This document shows, one piece after another, positions 1 through 14,959 of a stretch of 64,000 nt of DNA (positions are counted from its first letter, which is position 1; each line of letters starts with the position of its first letter). A program made the position numbers and the translations under genes. Origin of the DNA: Halocaridina rubra (lineage: Eukaryota > Arthropoda > Malacostraca > Decapoda > Atyidae); assembly GCA_037179515.1 (NCBI GenBank), contig JAXCGZ010011697.1, positions 1-64,000 of the forward strand. The letters are read 5' to 3'. The notes under the pieces were generated by a model, which saw only the letters and a list, made by a program, of their open reading frames with translations, was not told where the DNA came from and did no database searches.

Positions 1-1800
<1,800 letters not shown>

Positions 1801-1809
1801 GCTATGGTA

Positions 1810-2920
1810 TTAAGGTTCTCACACCCCATGAGCAGACTTAAGATAGACCCAGCCAAACCCACAGTTACTCTCCTCACAAACTAGACCGCAGAACACCTTC
1901 ACATTCCACACATCAACATAAACAACCTTTTAAGACACACACCTAAAATCCTTGATATTACAGTATATACAATACATCACTGTCATTTAAAGGACATATC
2001 ATAAACATTAAGAACATACTGACACCATGACTTAATGCCTTTAGATCCCTTGTCCACAACAGCAATGGAACACAGCAATAGTATACAAACAGTAAATTGA
2101 TTTCTAACCTCACTATAACACTCCACAACAACCTACAGATTATACAGAACGAAACAACTACAGACTACTTACACCAAAAACCTAAAGACCATCTGGACAT
2201 GGGAGGCACAGATACTTGTTTCAACCTCTGCAAACCAACTCCACCCACTACATGCCAAGACGCCCGCACATACCAAGGAACATTAAAACAATACCTAGCA
2301 CACAATATCGCACAGAAATACTATCATTTTTTCCCCTCCTATCCACCCCAAACATATCCATACCCAATTAACATGCTATTCCTTCCAGTCAACGACAACA
2401 CAGCAGCTTGCTCAATCTCCTTACATCCATCCTTCCAAATTCTCCCTTTCCCGTATAAACAAGAGTCCATCTGACCAGGCTGAAATATGGGCTCCACCCA
2501 CTCCTGAGCTATCAGAAGAGGTTGGATGACTCCATCAGTGCTGCCTGTCCGGATGTTAACATCACCGCATACAGCCGAACACACTATGGAAGACCTCATA
2601 TGCCAACAGCTCAACATACACTCCATGAGAGCTCTATGGGAAAGCCATCAGTGTTGCCTGTCCATGATGTTAACATCACCGCATACAGCCGAACACACTA
2701 TGGAAGACCGCATATGCCAACAGCTCTACATACACTCCCTGAGAGCTCTATGGGAAAGTCCGGAATTGGCAGTTCCCCTCCCTAGGGACTTTGGGCTGTT
2801 CAACCAGGCAGCCTAGGGAACAACAACTATGGTACCTACCTTTCAGCCATGTATGTATGTGTCCTGAGTAGCTTCCTTAATGTATTGCTAGAGAGATGCA
2901 TTTGGTAAATAAATATTGTT
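1810..2920 (+). mobile_element. LINE fragment: reverse transcriptase C-terminus and 3' end (same family as the minus-strand copy at 25650-28990)
   Basis: Near 1830 the plus strand reads SRLKIDPAKPTVTLLTN and then TPKILDITVYT, the segment that follows the polymerase domain in this LINE family. The minus-strand copy carries the matching TPKILGLTYDT. The tail, with CPDVNI, ALWES and a final GLFNQAA, parallels CPGFNI, ILWES and LFGKAAYE in that copy. The reading frame is broken by stops and shifts. Everything before the C-terminal part of the RT is absent, as expected for 5' truncation. Sequence after 2820 ends in an AATAAATA-like tail. Confidence 0.7.
2532..2758 (+). repeat. Tandem duplication, about 113 bp period, inside the LINE 3' region
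   Basis: The block beginning CCATCAGTG at 2532 restarts at 2645. Both copies contain the same run around GTTAACATCACCGCATACAG and end with GAGAGCTCTATGGGAAAG. The copies differ at a few bases, so the event is not very recent. Confidence 0.85.
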
Positions 2921-4487
2921 GCTTCACCACATCAGTAATTTGTATGTTTTCAGGTTTCATGTCAATTTTAAAATCACATTATATCTTGTCGGATTATGAG
3001 TTAAAGGAAATTATATTAAACTCAACTGGCTTGTTTTTTATGCAAGTTAATTATTGAATGTAATTTTCTTGCCTTATAATTTAAAAAACTATTAATTCGC
3101 TTTATTAATTCATCTTAGTTCAATTTCCTGTTTTGTAAAGTTAATGTATTACTGACTTTGTTTTCATGTTTTCCTAATTTTTTTTTTTGTTAAGTACCTT
3201 ATTATTTATTTTTGTGTTTATTATAAGAATTAATTGAAATGTGTAATGTTTTTGCTTTGCAGTAGGTTAAGATTTATATATCCTCACTTTTTTTTCCTCC
3301 CTAGTTGTGGCCTGGCTGCTGTCTGAGGCAGGGGCATGCTTTACATACAAAAATATATTGGCTCAGTTTGCCATTGAGCTTTATATGAATTACTCATATT
3401 TTATTTTTACATCTGCCTTGCAATATATTTCGTATTTTAATTGGGTAAAATTTTCATTTTTTATGAAATATAAAAATGGCAAGAGTAAAGGACAGCTCTT
3501 CAACATAGAAGTCTTTATATTCAACGTATGCCATAACCAACCGAAGCCAGTAGGATGGCCACAACTGGAGAATAGTTGGAGGGATTAGGACTTCATCTTA
3601 CTTACAGAACTAAATACAGAATTTTTAATATGGGGTTTGATAGTAACGTTGCTTAAAGGCTTGTTGAAAATATTTTTGGAATGTGTGTGAAAATCATACT
3701 GCATTTGGATGAACGTATCATGGTTGGAAGGATAATATCTGTCTATTAAACATATCCTACATTCACTGCTTATATATTTGCACGGGAATAGGGGATAGTA
3801 TATTATGAAGCTCTTCTTACATCCTCTTGATATGAATGAACTTAAATTCACGTTAATTTTTGTTATGGATCATAATAGTTGTGATAGCGACCTGTGGATG
3901 ATGAAGAAAGACATTGGTTAAGAGTTGATCTAGTAATATATCCAGTTTCTTGGGTAAATCAGTTAGATTGTGATCATTATATGAAGACTTCAATAAATAT
4001 CCAGCATAAGTATACAACACTGTTGGTGTCTGTTCGTACAAACAAAGTCTTTTATATCCGTTGATAGAAAGACCGAAAAGTTGGCATAGTTTTTCTTGCT
4101 TTTTTCTTGGCCTCTTCAATATCCTGCAGTTTGTTGATTTAAAGGTTCCTGGGAACTTTCAGGGATCTCTTGCAAGGAAATAAAAGTTCCCTGCATGTAT
4201 GTCATCGTGAAAAAAGATGAATGCAGGTTAATATTAACGCAAAAAAAATGTATCGCATCCAAAAGCATTTATTTGCCATTCAGGTTAATTCTGTAACCTA
4301 TATTTAAGGACCATTGTAATCATATATTCTAGGCAATTATTGTGTGCAAGATCTCTATGAAAGTAAATTTTGTATTATAGTTTCAATTCTGTCACCTTCC
4401 GTACTTTATGTTTATTTCGGAACAGCTTTTACTTTCCATATTTGTAATACTGTATGTTAATATTATGTTGTATGGATATTAAACTGC
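2921..4487. other. No gene recognised
   Basis: AT-rich. Reading frames at 3307-3588 (+), 3585-3851 (-) and 3853-4119 (-) match no family I recognise and have no supporting splice context. Confidence 0.5.
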
Positions 4488-4545
4488 CTGGTGAGGGCAG
4501 TTTTCTTACCTGTCCCTGTGTCACACTCATAAAACAAGTATTCAA
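4488..4545 (+). mobile_element. LINE family A, 3' terminal scrap
   Basis: Contains the shared 3' signature of family A: GCCTGGTGAGGGC, then TTTTCTTACCTGTCCC, then GTGTCAC followed by ACTCATAAAA. The same signature ends the long copies at 12766-14640 (-) and 21490-24020 (+). Confidence 0.65.
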
Positions 4546-4689
4546 GAATTATTGCAAAGAAAAGGCTGTATGGAGTGACAGTACGTATAGCACTATGATG
4601 TAGAGACTAGGAGTGTAACAGAAGATGAATGAAACAATTTGTATATATGAAAAAGCTGTAAAGTGTGTCAAGACTGGATAGAATGAGAA

Positions 4690-5340
4690 GTGAGATAGGG
4701 GACGAATGTTTGAGGAAAACTGTCGGATAAATTAGACTAGAAAGTTGAGAAATGGTTTCAGCATATGGAAAATATGAATTAGGTATAATTACTAAGGAGA
4801 GTGTGAAGAATAGCGGTAAGCGGAATAAGGTCATGAAGAATACCTAGAATGAAATGGATGGATGGTGTAAGAGCATTGAATGCACGTGGTATGTAAGTTG
4901 ACAATGGAGGAGATTGTGAAAGGACTGGGGGGAGAGATGCTGTGAATAATTGATGCAATGAAAGGGATTTCCTGCACAATCCCAGTCCTGCAGACTGGTC
5001 ATTTGTTTGTAGGAAGGGATCGCTATAAAAGGAAATAGTGGGGTGAACCAACTACAAAAGATGATCTGTTCCCCCATTACTTCGTTTTGCAAGTGATGTG
5101 GCCGTGAATAATTGATGCAATGAAAGGGATTTCCTGCACAATCCCAGTCCTGCAGACTGGTCATTTGTTTGTAGGAGGGGATCGCTATAATAGGAAATAG
5201 TGGGGTGAACCAACTACAAAAGATGATCTGTTCCCCCATTACTTCGTTTTGCAAGTGATGTGGCCGGGAAAGGTAGAATTATGGAATTTACGGTAGCCCT
5301 TCAACCTCACCGGACTAAGATGTGAGGGATAGGGTGAGTT
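4690..5340 (+). mobile_element. RTE-type LINE fragment, C-terminal and 3' region, heavily mutated
   Basis: Reads as a decayed version of the block at 17131-17400. Traces include ACTGTCGGATAAATTAGACTAG for the LSDRLDQ segment and ATGGATGGATGGTGTAAGAGC for WMDGVKRAL. Stops and frameshifts are frequent. A 162-bp duplication occupies its second half. Confidence 0.6.
4942..5265 (+). repeat. 162-bp tandem duplication (two copies)
   Basis: GTGAATAATTGATGCAATG starts at 4942 and again at 5104, and the two units are nearly identical up to GCAAGTGATGTGGCCG. The period is 162 bp, a multiple of three, so the same 54-residue peptide repeats in the minus-strand frame. That frame is not a gene. Confidence 0.95.
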
Positions 5341-5435
5341 AGCCATTTTATGAAATACAGCGAGTGTGCGTGTCATTCAGTCACCCTCTTGAAAGAGAAA
5401 TTACAGCATCCTCAATGGGCTGATAAATAAATAAA

Positions 5436-5895
<460 letters not shown>

Positions 5896-6108
5896 TACTG
5901 CGTCTCACTTTGGTTATGTAATCTTGTGGTGTGAATGATTTAATGCAGCTAATATCCACGAAGAAGAGTCGAAGGAATTGATTCACCATTGCAATGGATT
6001 TAACACGCGAATGAGTCAGTAATTAGACAAGGTCTGATTTTACCTAGCTGAGATTTGTCTCTTCTTGAGATAATGTGGTATAAATCTCTCGTTTTTTTTT
6101 TTTTAAAT

Positions 6109-6113
6109 ACACC
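6109..6113. repeat. Target site duplication, left copy (ACACC)
   Basis: ACACC directly precedes the 5' LTR and is repeated at 11012-11016 directly after the 3' LTR. Five bases is a normal length for a Ty3/gypsy insertion. Confidence 0.85.
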
Positions 6114-6552
6114 TGTAGTAATTTGGAAAGTAAGCAAGTTGTTTCTTTCCAGTAAATATTTTAGTTTTCCTATATATATAAAGAAGAAGAAGAAACGTGA
6201 TTCTAAGACCTCATTTTACACCTTCGGAGTTGGAACATGGGTGCTTAACTTTGTGTTACTGATGTATTACTGGATTTCCCCGTCTTGAATATCTACTACA
6301 TTTAAGGGAAGTTATTTTTCGGGTTTTGTTTAATAGGTCCTGTTTATATGTACTAATATTTACTATCCATGGTGTTTAGGAATTTGTTATTTTGTTTTTT
6401 CCGGATAAATCTGTACCTAACCTATTCGCCGGCACCTAAACATATATACTTTACGGTAAAATATGGCAATTTGGTAAATTGTATATTTCTAAGCTAGGCT
6501 GTTTATTTATGAAATATATTATTACATATGTTTTCCCTTGGGGTTATATACA
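6114..6552 (+). repeat. 5' LTR, 439 bp
   Basis: TGTAGTAATTTGGAAAGTAA to ...GTTATATACA. It aligns to 10650-11011 along its length except for an extra segment of about 77 bp near 6190-6280. It contains a TATATATA run near 6173 that could act as a promoter element. Confidence 0.9.
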
Positions 6553-6556
6553 TTTT

Positions 6557-6574
6557 TGGTGACGAGGATGGGAT
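6557..6574 (+). promoter_or_regulatory. Primer binding site candidate
   Basis: Four bases after the LTR comes TGGTGACGAGGATGGGAT. TGG pairs with the CCA end of a tRNA, and the rest could pair with an acceptor stem and T arm. The tRNA identity cannot be decided by eye. Confidence 0.6.
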
Positions 6575-6629
6575 TGTCGTTAGCCTATCCTAAACATTTC
6601 AAAGATATGGTCACTTTCTGCAACTTGCA

Positions 6630-6815
6630 GCATCAGAGGACAGGCCAAATATCAGAGGACTCAGACTAAAACTGGTAAAACCCAGACACCGAACCACCAA
6701 GAGGAACAATTTATTTAATTCTAGTATTGTAAACCACAGGAATAGTCTCCTTGGTAACATTGTACTGAGCCAGAGTGTTAATTCTTTCAAAAACTCGTAC
6801 GACAAGTATGTTTAG
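6630..6815 (+). mobile_element. CR1-type LINE 3' end nested in the gypsy leader
   Basis: The plus frame reads IRGLRLKLVKPRHRTTK, then NLFNSSIVNHRNSLLGN, then SQSVNSFKNSYDKYV and a stop at 6813-6815. This is the extreme C-terminus of CR1-like reverse transcriptases, whose usual pattern is RGH..KL.K, F..RVV..WN.LP, SV.SFK..LDK. Only this tail is present, consistent with severe 5' truncation on insertion. Confidence 0.7.
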
Positions 6816-7069
6816 TCTGAAAGACGGAGAAGAGTCACTCTCCATGAGCACTTACTCTTATAATAAGCCTCTTTAATTGTCATTAGGTAAGCACTGTCCT
6901 AAAGGTAGCCTAGGCCAATCACCTCTTAGCCTAACCCTATTTACGATTTCCTCTGCATCTCGGTATGTTAGCCTAAGCCTATGTATTTCAATACTGAACT
7001 CTGGTAATTTTCTTGCGAAATTGCTTCATATTTTTTTTTCGCGCTATTTTATGATTTTCGTAAGTCAGT

Positions 7070-7795
7070 ATGGCAGCGATAGGAAGCAGATGAGGATTTT
7101 GAAAGTTATTCTGCTAATGTGGAATTGTTTTTTAAGACAAATTCTGTTAAAGACAAGAAGAAAGATTTCACTTTCTTAACCCTAATTGGCTCAAAGACCT
7201 TTAGCATAGTCAAGGACTTAGTTTCTCCTAAGAAACCAGAAGACTGCAATTATGATGAATTGGTTACCCCACTGAAATCGCATTTCCGGCCACAGGTCGT
7301 GGTCATTTATGAGAGATTTAAGTTTCATGATCGCAAGCAGGAGGCAGGTGAGAGTATATTCAATTATGTGACAGGTATTAAAGCTTGTGCTGTGAATTTA
7401 GTTCTAAATTAGATTAAATACTTCGTGGCCGTTTTGTGATAGGGTTAAGGGATGAAGTGACCCAGAGAGCTTTATTAACTACAAAGGACCTGACATTTAC
7501 TATTGCTTTTGAAATAGCTTCAGCTGGAGAGGCTGCAGCACAGGATGTTAAAGCTTTTGGTGGTTCTTCCAGTAATTCCCAGTCTGTACATAGTATTAAG
7601 AGTAAATCACAAAATACCGGTACTACTAATTTTGGTGATTCTAGACACAATAATCAGAAAGAAAAGAAATTCAGCATGCCTAATCAGTCTGGTAAGATTA
7701 ATTCTTATATTAAGCCTAATAAGCCATGTTCAGGATGTGGTAAAGACCACTGGATGCGGGACTGGCCTTTTAAAAAAGGAGTGTCATAAGTGATT
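7070..7795 (+). pseudogene. Gypsy gag remnant with zinc knuckle
   Basis: ATG at 7070 opens MAAIGS and then shifts frame. The capsid-like part reads ELFFKTNSVKDKKKDF, then TLIGSKTFSIVKDLV, YDELVTPLKSHFRP and YERFKFHDRKQEAGESI. A stop and frameshift fall near 7410, followed by GLRDEVTQRALLTTKDLTFT. The nucleocapsid knuckle CSGCGKDHWMRDW (7724-7765) follows C-x2-C-x4-H-x4-C, but the final Cys is Trp (TGG). The protein would package the element RNA. This copy cannot make it. Confidence 0.85.
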
Positions 7796-7859
7796 ACCTA
7801 ATTGTGTTTACGGGAAAGAGCCCAAAGCTCGTATCTTCCCGTCTCCTGATCGGTTCCAT

Positions 7860-8155
7860 TTTATACTTAGTGATACTTATCATACCTGTCCTTAAAACTA
7901 TGGATTGAGATAGCATTAACTACCTCCTCGCTTAGCCAATTCCAATTATCAACTACTCTTACCCTGAAAAAGTATTTCCTTACATCCTGCAAAGAAGTTT
8001 TCTTACGAAGCTTCAAACTATGACCTCTAGTTCTAGAGCCAGCCATATCAAAATATCGATCCCTATCCACTCTATCATAATCATGAAGGAATTTAAAGAC
8101 TGTCACCATATCCCCCCTGTAAAAGGGTAGGGGACATAGTGTGTATTTCACTAAA
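7860..8155 (-). mobile_element. CR1-type LINE 3' end, inverted, nested in gypsy gag-pol
   Basis: The minus strand reads RGDMVTVFKFLHDYDRVDRD, then GHSLKLRKKTSLQDVRKYFF, VVDNWNWLSEEVVNA and SFKDRYDKY. This is the C-terminal tail of a CR1-like reverse transcriptase, opposite in direction to the host element. It is better preserved than the plus-strand fragment at 6630 and represents a separate insertion. Confidence 0.8.
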
Positions 8156-8159
8156 GATA

Positions 8160-8775
8160 AGCATATTACCGTTGTTTCGGAACAGACAGAGGCAAATGTC
8201 AGTGATACTTCTAAGCCTAGTATTTGTGGTATCAGAGCTACTTGCAGAATATATCTTTTCCTCTGAAGACATTCACGGTATTAATCCCTATACAGTAGAA
8301 GTCAATGTTGTGTGAAAATTGTTTTTTGAGAAAACTTTCTAATTCCAATTTAAACTTTTCTAATGCTGTACTAAAGAAGTATGGTGGCATACATACTCCT
8401 ATCTGTGATGAGGTAACTGTATCAGTGTCATTAGAAGAGCAGTGTAACGCAAAAGAGGTGTCTTTGATCGTAGTGGATGAAAATGGTCCTACCCTACTTG
8501 GTCATGTTTGGATTAAATCTTTAGGTATTTCTGTGGATGAAGTAGGTTCTCCAAACCCCAATTTACATATTTAAAATGTAGCTGATGCCACAGAAAATGT
8601 TTTTCTGAGTGAGTTTCCAGATCTTTTTGATTAATCATCAGTTGGAAATCTGAAAGGGGTAGCAGTAAGTATTTAGATATCTCCTGAGGTTCTTCCTAAA
8701 TATTGCAATGCTAGCACGGTTCCCCATGCTTTAAGAGAAAATTTGATATCGAACTAGATAGGCTTTTTGAAAGAA
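8160..8775 (+). pseudogene. Gypsy protease and RT N-terminal edge, active sites missing
   Basis: The plus strand carries PYTVEVN (about 8287), then NFSNAVLKKYGG and GPTLLGHVWIKSLGI (about 8490-8530), the segments that flank a retroelement aspartic protease. The DTGA catalytic loop expected between them is absent. Then FPDLFD and SPEVLPKYCNASTVPHALRE approach the RT domain. At about 8773 the sequence jumps to ILNSTLLVHFD, which normally lies after the RT palm. The whole RT core has been deleted. Confidence 0.75.
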
Positions 8776-9290
8776 TTCTGAATTCTACATTGTTAGTTCA
8801 TTTTGACTCCTCATTACCTATAACTGTATCTACCGACAGTAGTTCCTACAGCATTGGTGGAGTACTATCTCATCGTATTGATGGTGTAGAGAGACCTGTA
8901 CATTTTGTCTCGAGGACTCTGAATGAAATTGAGCGATGTTATTCTCATCTTGAACGAGAAGCGTTGGCTTTAGTGTTTGCAGTTAAGAGCTTTCATTTCA
9001 ATTTATGGTGCAAGAATTTCATCTAGTCACAGATCATAAGCCACTACTTGGTTTATTTCAAGCTAATAAATGTATCCCTATGATGGCTTCGGGAAGAATA
9101 CAGTGATGGGGGTTAATTTTGCAAGCATATCGGTTCAACTCTGTACATTGCTCTGGCAAGTTTTTAGGTAATGCTAACACACTTAGTAGATTACCTTTAA
9201 TCTGAATGAATGAGAGTGTTTCTAAACCCCCTGAATGGGTTTATATTGTTGACTTTATGAATAGTACACCTGTGACTGCTAAACAATTAT
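8776..9290 (+). pseudogene. Gypsy RNase H region
   Basis: LLVHFDSSLPITVSTDSSSY, then GGVLSHRIDGVERPVHFVSR and CYSHLEREALALVFAVKSFH match the RNase H segment following RT in Ty3/gypsy pol. The initial Asp of TDSS and the Glu of LEREA are kept. A frameshift near 9023 moves into DHKPLLGLFQ. PPEWVYIVDFMNSTPVTAKQ near 9230-9285 is the linker to integrase. Confidence 0.85.
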
Positions 9291-9296
9291 CTACAT

Positions 9297-10639
<1,343 letters not shown>

Positions 10640-10640
<1 letters not shown>

Positions 10641-10649
10641 GGGGAGGGG
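10640..10649 (+). promoter_or_regulatory. Polypurine tract
   Basis: AGGGGAGGGG lies immediately before the 3' LTR, the expected place for plus-strand DNA priming. Confidence 0.85.
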
Positions 10650-11011
10650 TGTAGTAATTTGGAAAGTAAACAAGTAGCTACTTTCCAGTAAATGTTTTAG
10701 TTTTCTTATATATTAAGAAGAAGCATGATTGGATTTCCCAATCTTGAATATCTACTACATTTAAGGGAAGTTATTTCACGGGTTTTGTGTAATAGGTACT
10801 ATTTATATGTACTAATATTTACTAACCTTGGTGTCTAGGAATTTGTTGTTATCTTGGTTTTTCCGGGTAAATCTGTACCTAATCTATTCGCCGGCACCTA
10901 AACATTTACTCTATGATACCATATGGTAATTTCGTAAGTTGGATATTTCTAAGCTAGTCTGCTTATTTATTAGATGTATAATTACATATGTTTTTCCTTG
11001 GGGTTATAACA
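10650..11011 (+). repeat. 3' LTR, 362 bp
   Basis: Begins TGTAGTAATTTGG and ends GGTTATAACA. Compared with the 5' LTR it lacks about 77 bp, with short homology (GATT) at the break. Many substitutions separate the two copies, so the insertion is old. Confidence 0.9.
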
Positions 11012-11016
11012 ACACC

Positions 11017-12226
11017 ATATATTTCCTATTATCCATTGAGATAACACACAGAAATGTGTAGAAAATAAAAAGACTGGCCTCTTGTAAATCTTTTGAATGT
11101 CGTTGGATTAGTTGACTTACTAGTTTAGTTTTGTGAGATTATTATGCAATACTTTAGTGCTTTATACTCGCCTCCATTTTTTATCAATTAAAGTTTTTCT
11201 TCTATCCAATCATTTATTTTTTTTTCTTATCAATTAATTTTTTCTTCTATCCAATCATCTTATTTTTTATATTTACTGTACTTTTAATAATTTACTGTTG
11301 TGGCATTTATGTGTGTTGACAGACTGTTGCAGCTATTAAGTACTCTATGGGAAAAAATTATACTAAGGAGAATGAATATGTCTCTCAAAATATATTTCAT
11401 ATAATAATATCTTAATGTAGTCATATCTTCCTCTGATAAACTTTGATGAAAATTCACCCTTCATCTTGAGGGGGAGGAGGGTGAAATGGAAGAAAAATAT
11501 TTAACAAGCGAGACCAATAGTAAACAAACCAAAGCAAAGGAAAAATATGTTTGCATTATAATAAAGTGCTTACTCGATAATCTTTATACATATAAATAAT
11601 ATAATTTATATATAATTGCATTTGTATATATCTCCATATTTTTATAAAATCCTCTATTTTCAATGAATTTATAATATTTACAATGAATTAGAAGTAATGT
11701 TATGATATTTATTGCCCGTATAGTGATGGCAATATGAGGAATTTGAGAAGTTCTCTTTCTATTGATTTCACCGATTTCGCCTGATGTCCCATCGCCTAGA
11801 CTCAGACTCTGACACGCCTAAAATTTCTTAACTTGAATTGAGGGAGAGAGTGTGTGTGTAGCCATTTCAAGGTAGAGTCTTCATCCTCTGTTTGGATTTT
11901 AGGTGTTTGATTTACTGATATGTTAACCAGGAATCTCCATTGATGTATACTTGGCAATGCAGTTTGAGTGACGAAAGTGTTCCCTTCAATTACATTATTA
12001 TGGTAGCCTCAAAAAGTGTTGTAATCTTACATGATGTCCCATTTCGAGGTGACAGCTATTGTTAATGAGTCATACTGTCACTTCAGTTATAAAATATAGT
12101 AAGTTATATTCAGAAAAGCCAAGAGATTACGAAGATCTAGTGTAAACGCTAACGGTGGTGGCATACCCATCAGTGAGTCACCACGAGTTTTTGACATTCG
12201 TTTCTTGGACCATAGTTTTATTTTGG
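11017..12226. other. No gene recognised
   Basis: AT-rich intergenic sequence. Nothing conserved was seen on either strand. Confidence 0.5.
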
Positions 12227-12636
12227 TTAAGATTTGTTTTATGCACCCCTTCTATAGCCTACCCGAGAAATCAGCGTTACCAGCACTCCCTGAAATGTGC
12301 CGCACTGGTGTATAAACACCCATATTTACCCTATTAACGTATGTAAAGCGGTTAAGATTAGTTTTATGCACCCTTTGTGTATTTGGATTATCTTTTTCGG
12401 ATAAGTTTCGATGTCTTTCACATTAATTTGATTTCTGTCTTTCTGGGAAATCACAATTTAATTGTGTTGGACAGCAGTTGGGTTTTGAATAACCTAACCT
12501 AACTCGAATTTGAAACTTACACTCCTTATGAAGGTGAACTTGGATGTTTATATAGCAATGTGATGCATATCAGGAAGTGGTGGTATTGCTGATTTCTCTG
12601 TTAGGCTATGGAAGGGGTGCATAAAACGACTCTTAA
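12227..12636. mobile_element. Fold-back (inverted repeat) element, about 410 bp
   Basis: The left arm at 12227-12291, containing TTTTATGCACCCCTTCTATA, is the reverse complement of the right arm at 12571-12636, containing GGAAGGGGTGCATAAAACGA, with good identity over about 65 bp. The arms flank about 280 bp of unrelated sequence. A third partial copy of the arm (GTTTTATGCACCCTTTG) lies in the direct orientation near 12360. No transposase is present. Confidence 0.75.
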
Positions 12637-12765
12637 GCTGTAAGGCCTCAAATCTGAGTTAGATGAGCTTAGTTGGGTTAAGTTAGGATAGATAAAGTTC
12701 TTTAAGTATCCACAGCTGCCCACCAATATTGGCCCTAATACAAAAGTAGTTATATCCGAGAATGT

Positions 12766-14640
12766 TTTTTTTTATGAGTGTGACACCGGGACAGGCAAGA
12801 AAATTGCCCCCAGCAGTCCCGGGCACGAAGAAAAAGTAGAAGGTTCAGGACACGGTAGAAATAAATGAATGATGCACAATAAGAAAAGGGCATGCTGAAA
12901 GAATAGTCAAAGTACTGAGGACCTAGAGATATTGCAGGATTAGACACGAGATGGTGATAGATCCGTTTTTTTTTTTTTTGAGGGAAGGTAGGTAATAAAA
13001 TGTAGGAAAGATAGATGGAGGAAGAGAGTTTCAGAGCCTGGAGGGGGATGGGAAGAAGCATTCGCTGCAACGACCAATCCACGAGCACCAAATCTCCGCA
13101 AAGTACTTGTGAGATGAGGCTGCTTGGAAGTAGTAGCAATAGAAAAGAGAAAGGGATGATATCTTACAACGAAGAGAAAGAGAATCCAGATTAAAAGTAC
13201 GATGAGCTGGGAAGCATAAAACCTTTATAGATTTTAAGCAATTGAAAAGAGGAAAATTAATGAAAGCGAAACAGAGTCCCCAATTTTTTAGATGCAGTTT
13301 TAGATATTTTGGATTATGTGACTCCTCCAAGACCAATTAGTGTCCATTTGCATTGTCAATATGTTAGTGGAATTAATAGGGTAAAGTTCATTAGTTGCAA
13401 AGACCATAGTGCTTTCAGACGGAGAAAATAAAAGAGAGAGTCAGGAACTGTCTTTGGGAGGCATTAAATGTAACTAAATTTTGGGTAGCCCCACTCAGAT
13501 ACTCTCTGTAATTAGGAGTTTAGAGTTGAAAAAAAGAGTGATATGAAGCTGATTACAAGTAGCATATGAAGGTTGTGCAGAGAAGACTGAGGAATGATGA
13601 AGGTTAGAATTGCCGGCAAAGGCATGGTGAAGAGAGGGAGATGAGACTGGAGATTACCAAGATGAATAGAAGGAACAGAGTAGGTGAAAGACTAGGTGTT
13701 GCACTACCATCAACCACAGATATACAATGGTCCAAAAGAATACTGAAAATCAGAGAGTAGGGGTAAAGCCATAAGGAGAAAGTTTGACCAACAGAGCCAT
13801 GCCACACTGTCCAAAGCCTTGAAGGTATCAAGGGCGATGATGAGGGATTTCATACTTCTGCAGAGAAGATGACAATACATGAGTGAGATAGGATAGTTCA
13901 CCAGTGGATCTTGCCTTGCGGAAGCCATGCTGGTGGTTAGAAGTAAGCAAATTAGATTTAGGATGTTTCAAGAAGTGAAAATTGAGGAAATTTTCGAATT
14001 CTTTAATGATAGCAGAGGTTACGGTATTTGGAAGGAATAGACTGGTCACCCTTGTTAATAACAGGCCGAACTATAGCGTGCTTCCAAGATGAAGGATGGA
14101 TACTGGTTGAGAGAGTTATCTGTCAAAGTTGGCATAGCTCAGGAGCCAGTTCGTTTACAAACTTCTTAGGGAACCTTACGGTGATACCATTGGGTCTGGA
14201 TGCTTTGTTTGTCTTTAGAGAGCAAAGAACCATACAAACTTTGCGTGAAGAGAAAATAGGGGAGGGCACTGAGTTAAAAAAGGTTAAAGTACGAGGGTTA
14301 AGTGGACTGGAATTGCTTAGGAAAGAGATAGTAAATAAATGAAAGTTAAACAGAGTGGTTTTGTCAGTGAGAGAGCAAGCTATAGAACGGTCAGGACAAA
14401 TGAGATGGGGAAAGCTTGAGTTACGGAAGTTTTTGAAGAGCTTAATGGTTAAGGACCAGAAACATTTATTAGTGGGAGAGGTGTTCAGTCCATCAACATT
14501 CCCTCTTAAAAAGGAATCTTTCGACTTACAAATCAGAGCAGTGCAGCAGTTTTTAGCACAATTAAACCAGAGCGAGTTAAATATGAAGGAAATGACTGGT
14601 ATGCCCGATTCCTGTCCTAAAAAGCTGATGCTTTCCCCCT
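12766..14640 (-). mobile_element. LINE family A, 5'-truncated copy, about 1.9 kb
   Basis: Minus-strand frames give the RT motif QHGFRKARSTGELSYLTHV near 13940, then the active-site region HAFAGNSNL near 13620 and the C-terminal SSHKYFAEIW near 13100. The 3' end on the plus strand is TTTTTTATGAGTGTGACACCGGGACAGGCAAG at 12770. FAGN stands where FADD is expected, so both catalytic aspartates are lost. Stops and frameshifts are frequent. Close relative of the plus-strand copy at 21490-24020. Confidence 0.85.
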
Positions 14641-14689
14641 TTTCCCCTTTAAATCAAGGTATTGGTGTGGGTAAAAAAAAAAAAAATAA

Positions 14690-14838
<149 letters not shown>

Positions 14839-14959
14839 GTATATACTTGGGCCAAGCAGGCTGAGATGGTTTCAGTTAAGCTGTGGCTGCCACTTAGTTA
14901 TGATCTCTAGCCAAATCGAGAGTGCCTTTTCTTGACTTTCATTATCTTTTGCTTTGTTT

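Noticed and set aside
4844..5254. 136-residue minus-strand frame with an internal repeat
   Set aside because: The repeat is the 162-bp DNA duplication; the frame is antisense to an RTE fragment.
12488..12503. Arthropod telomere repeat (CCTAACCTAAC)
   Set aside because: Only two units; chance occurrence, also seen near 35450.
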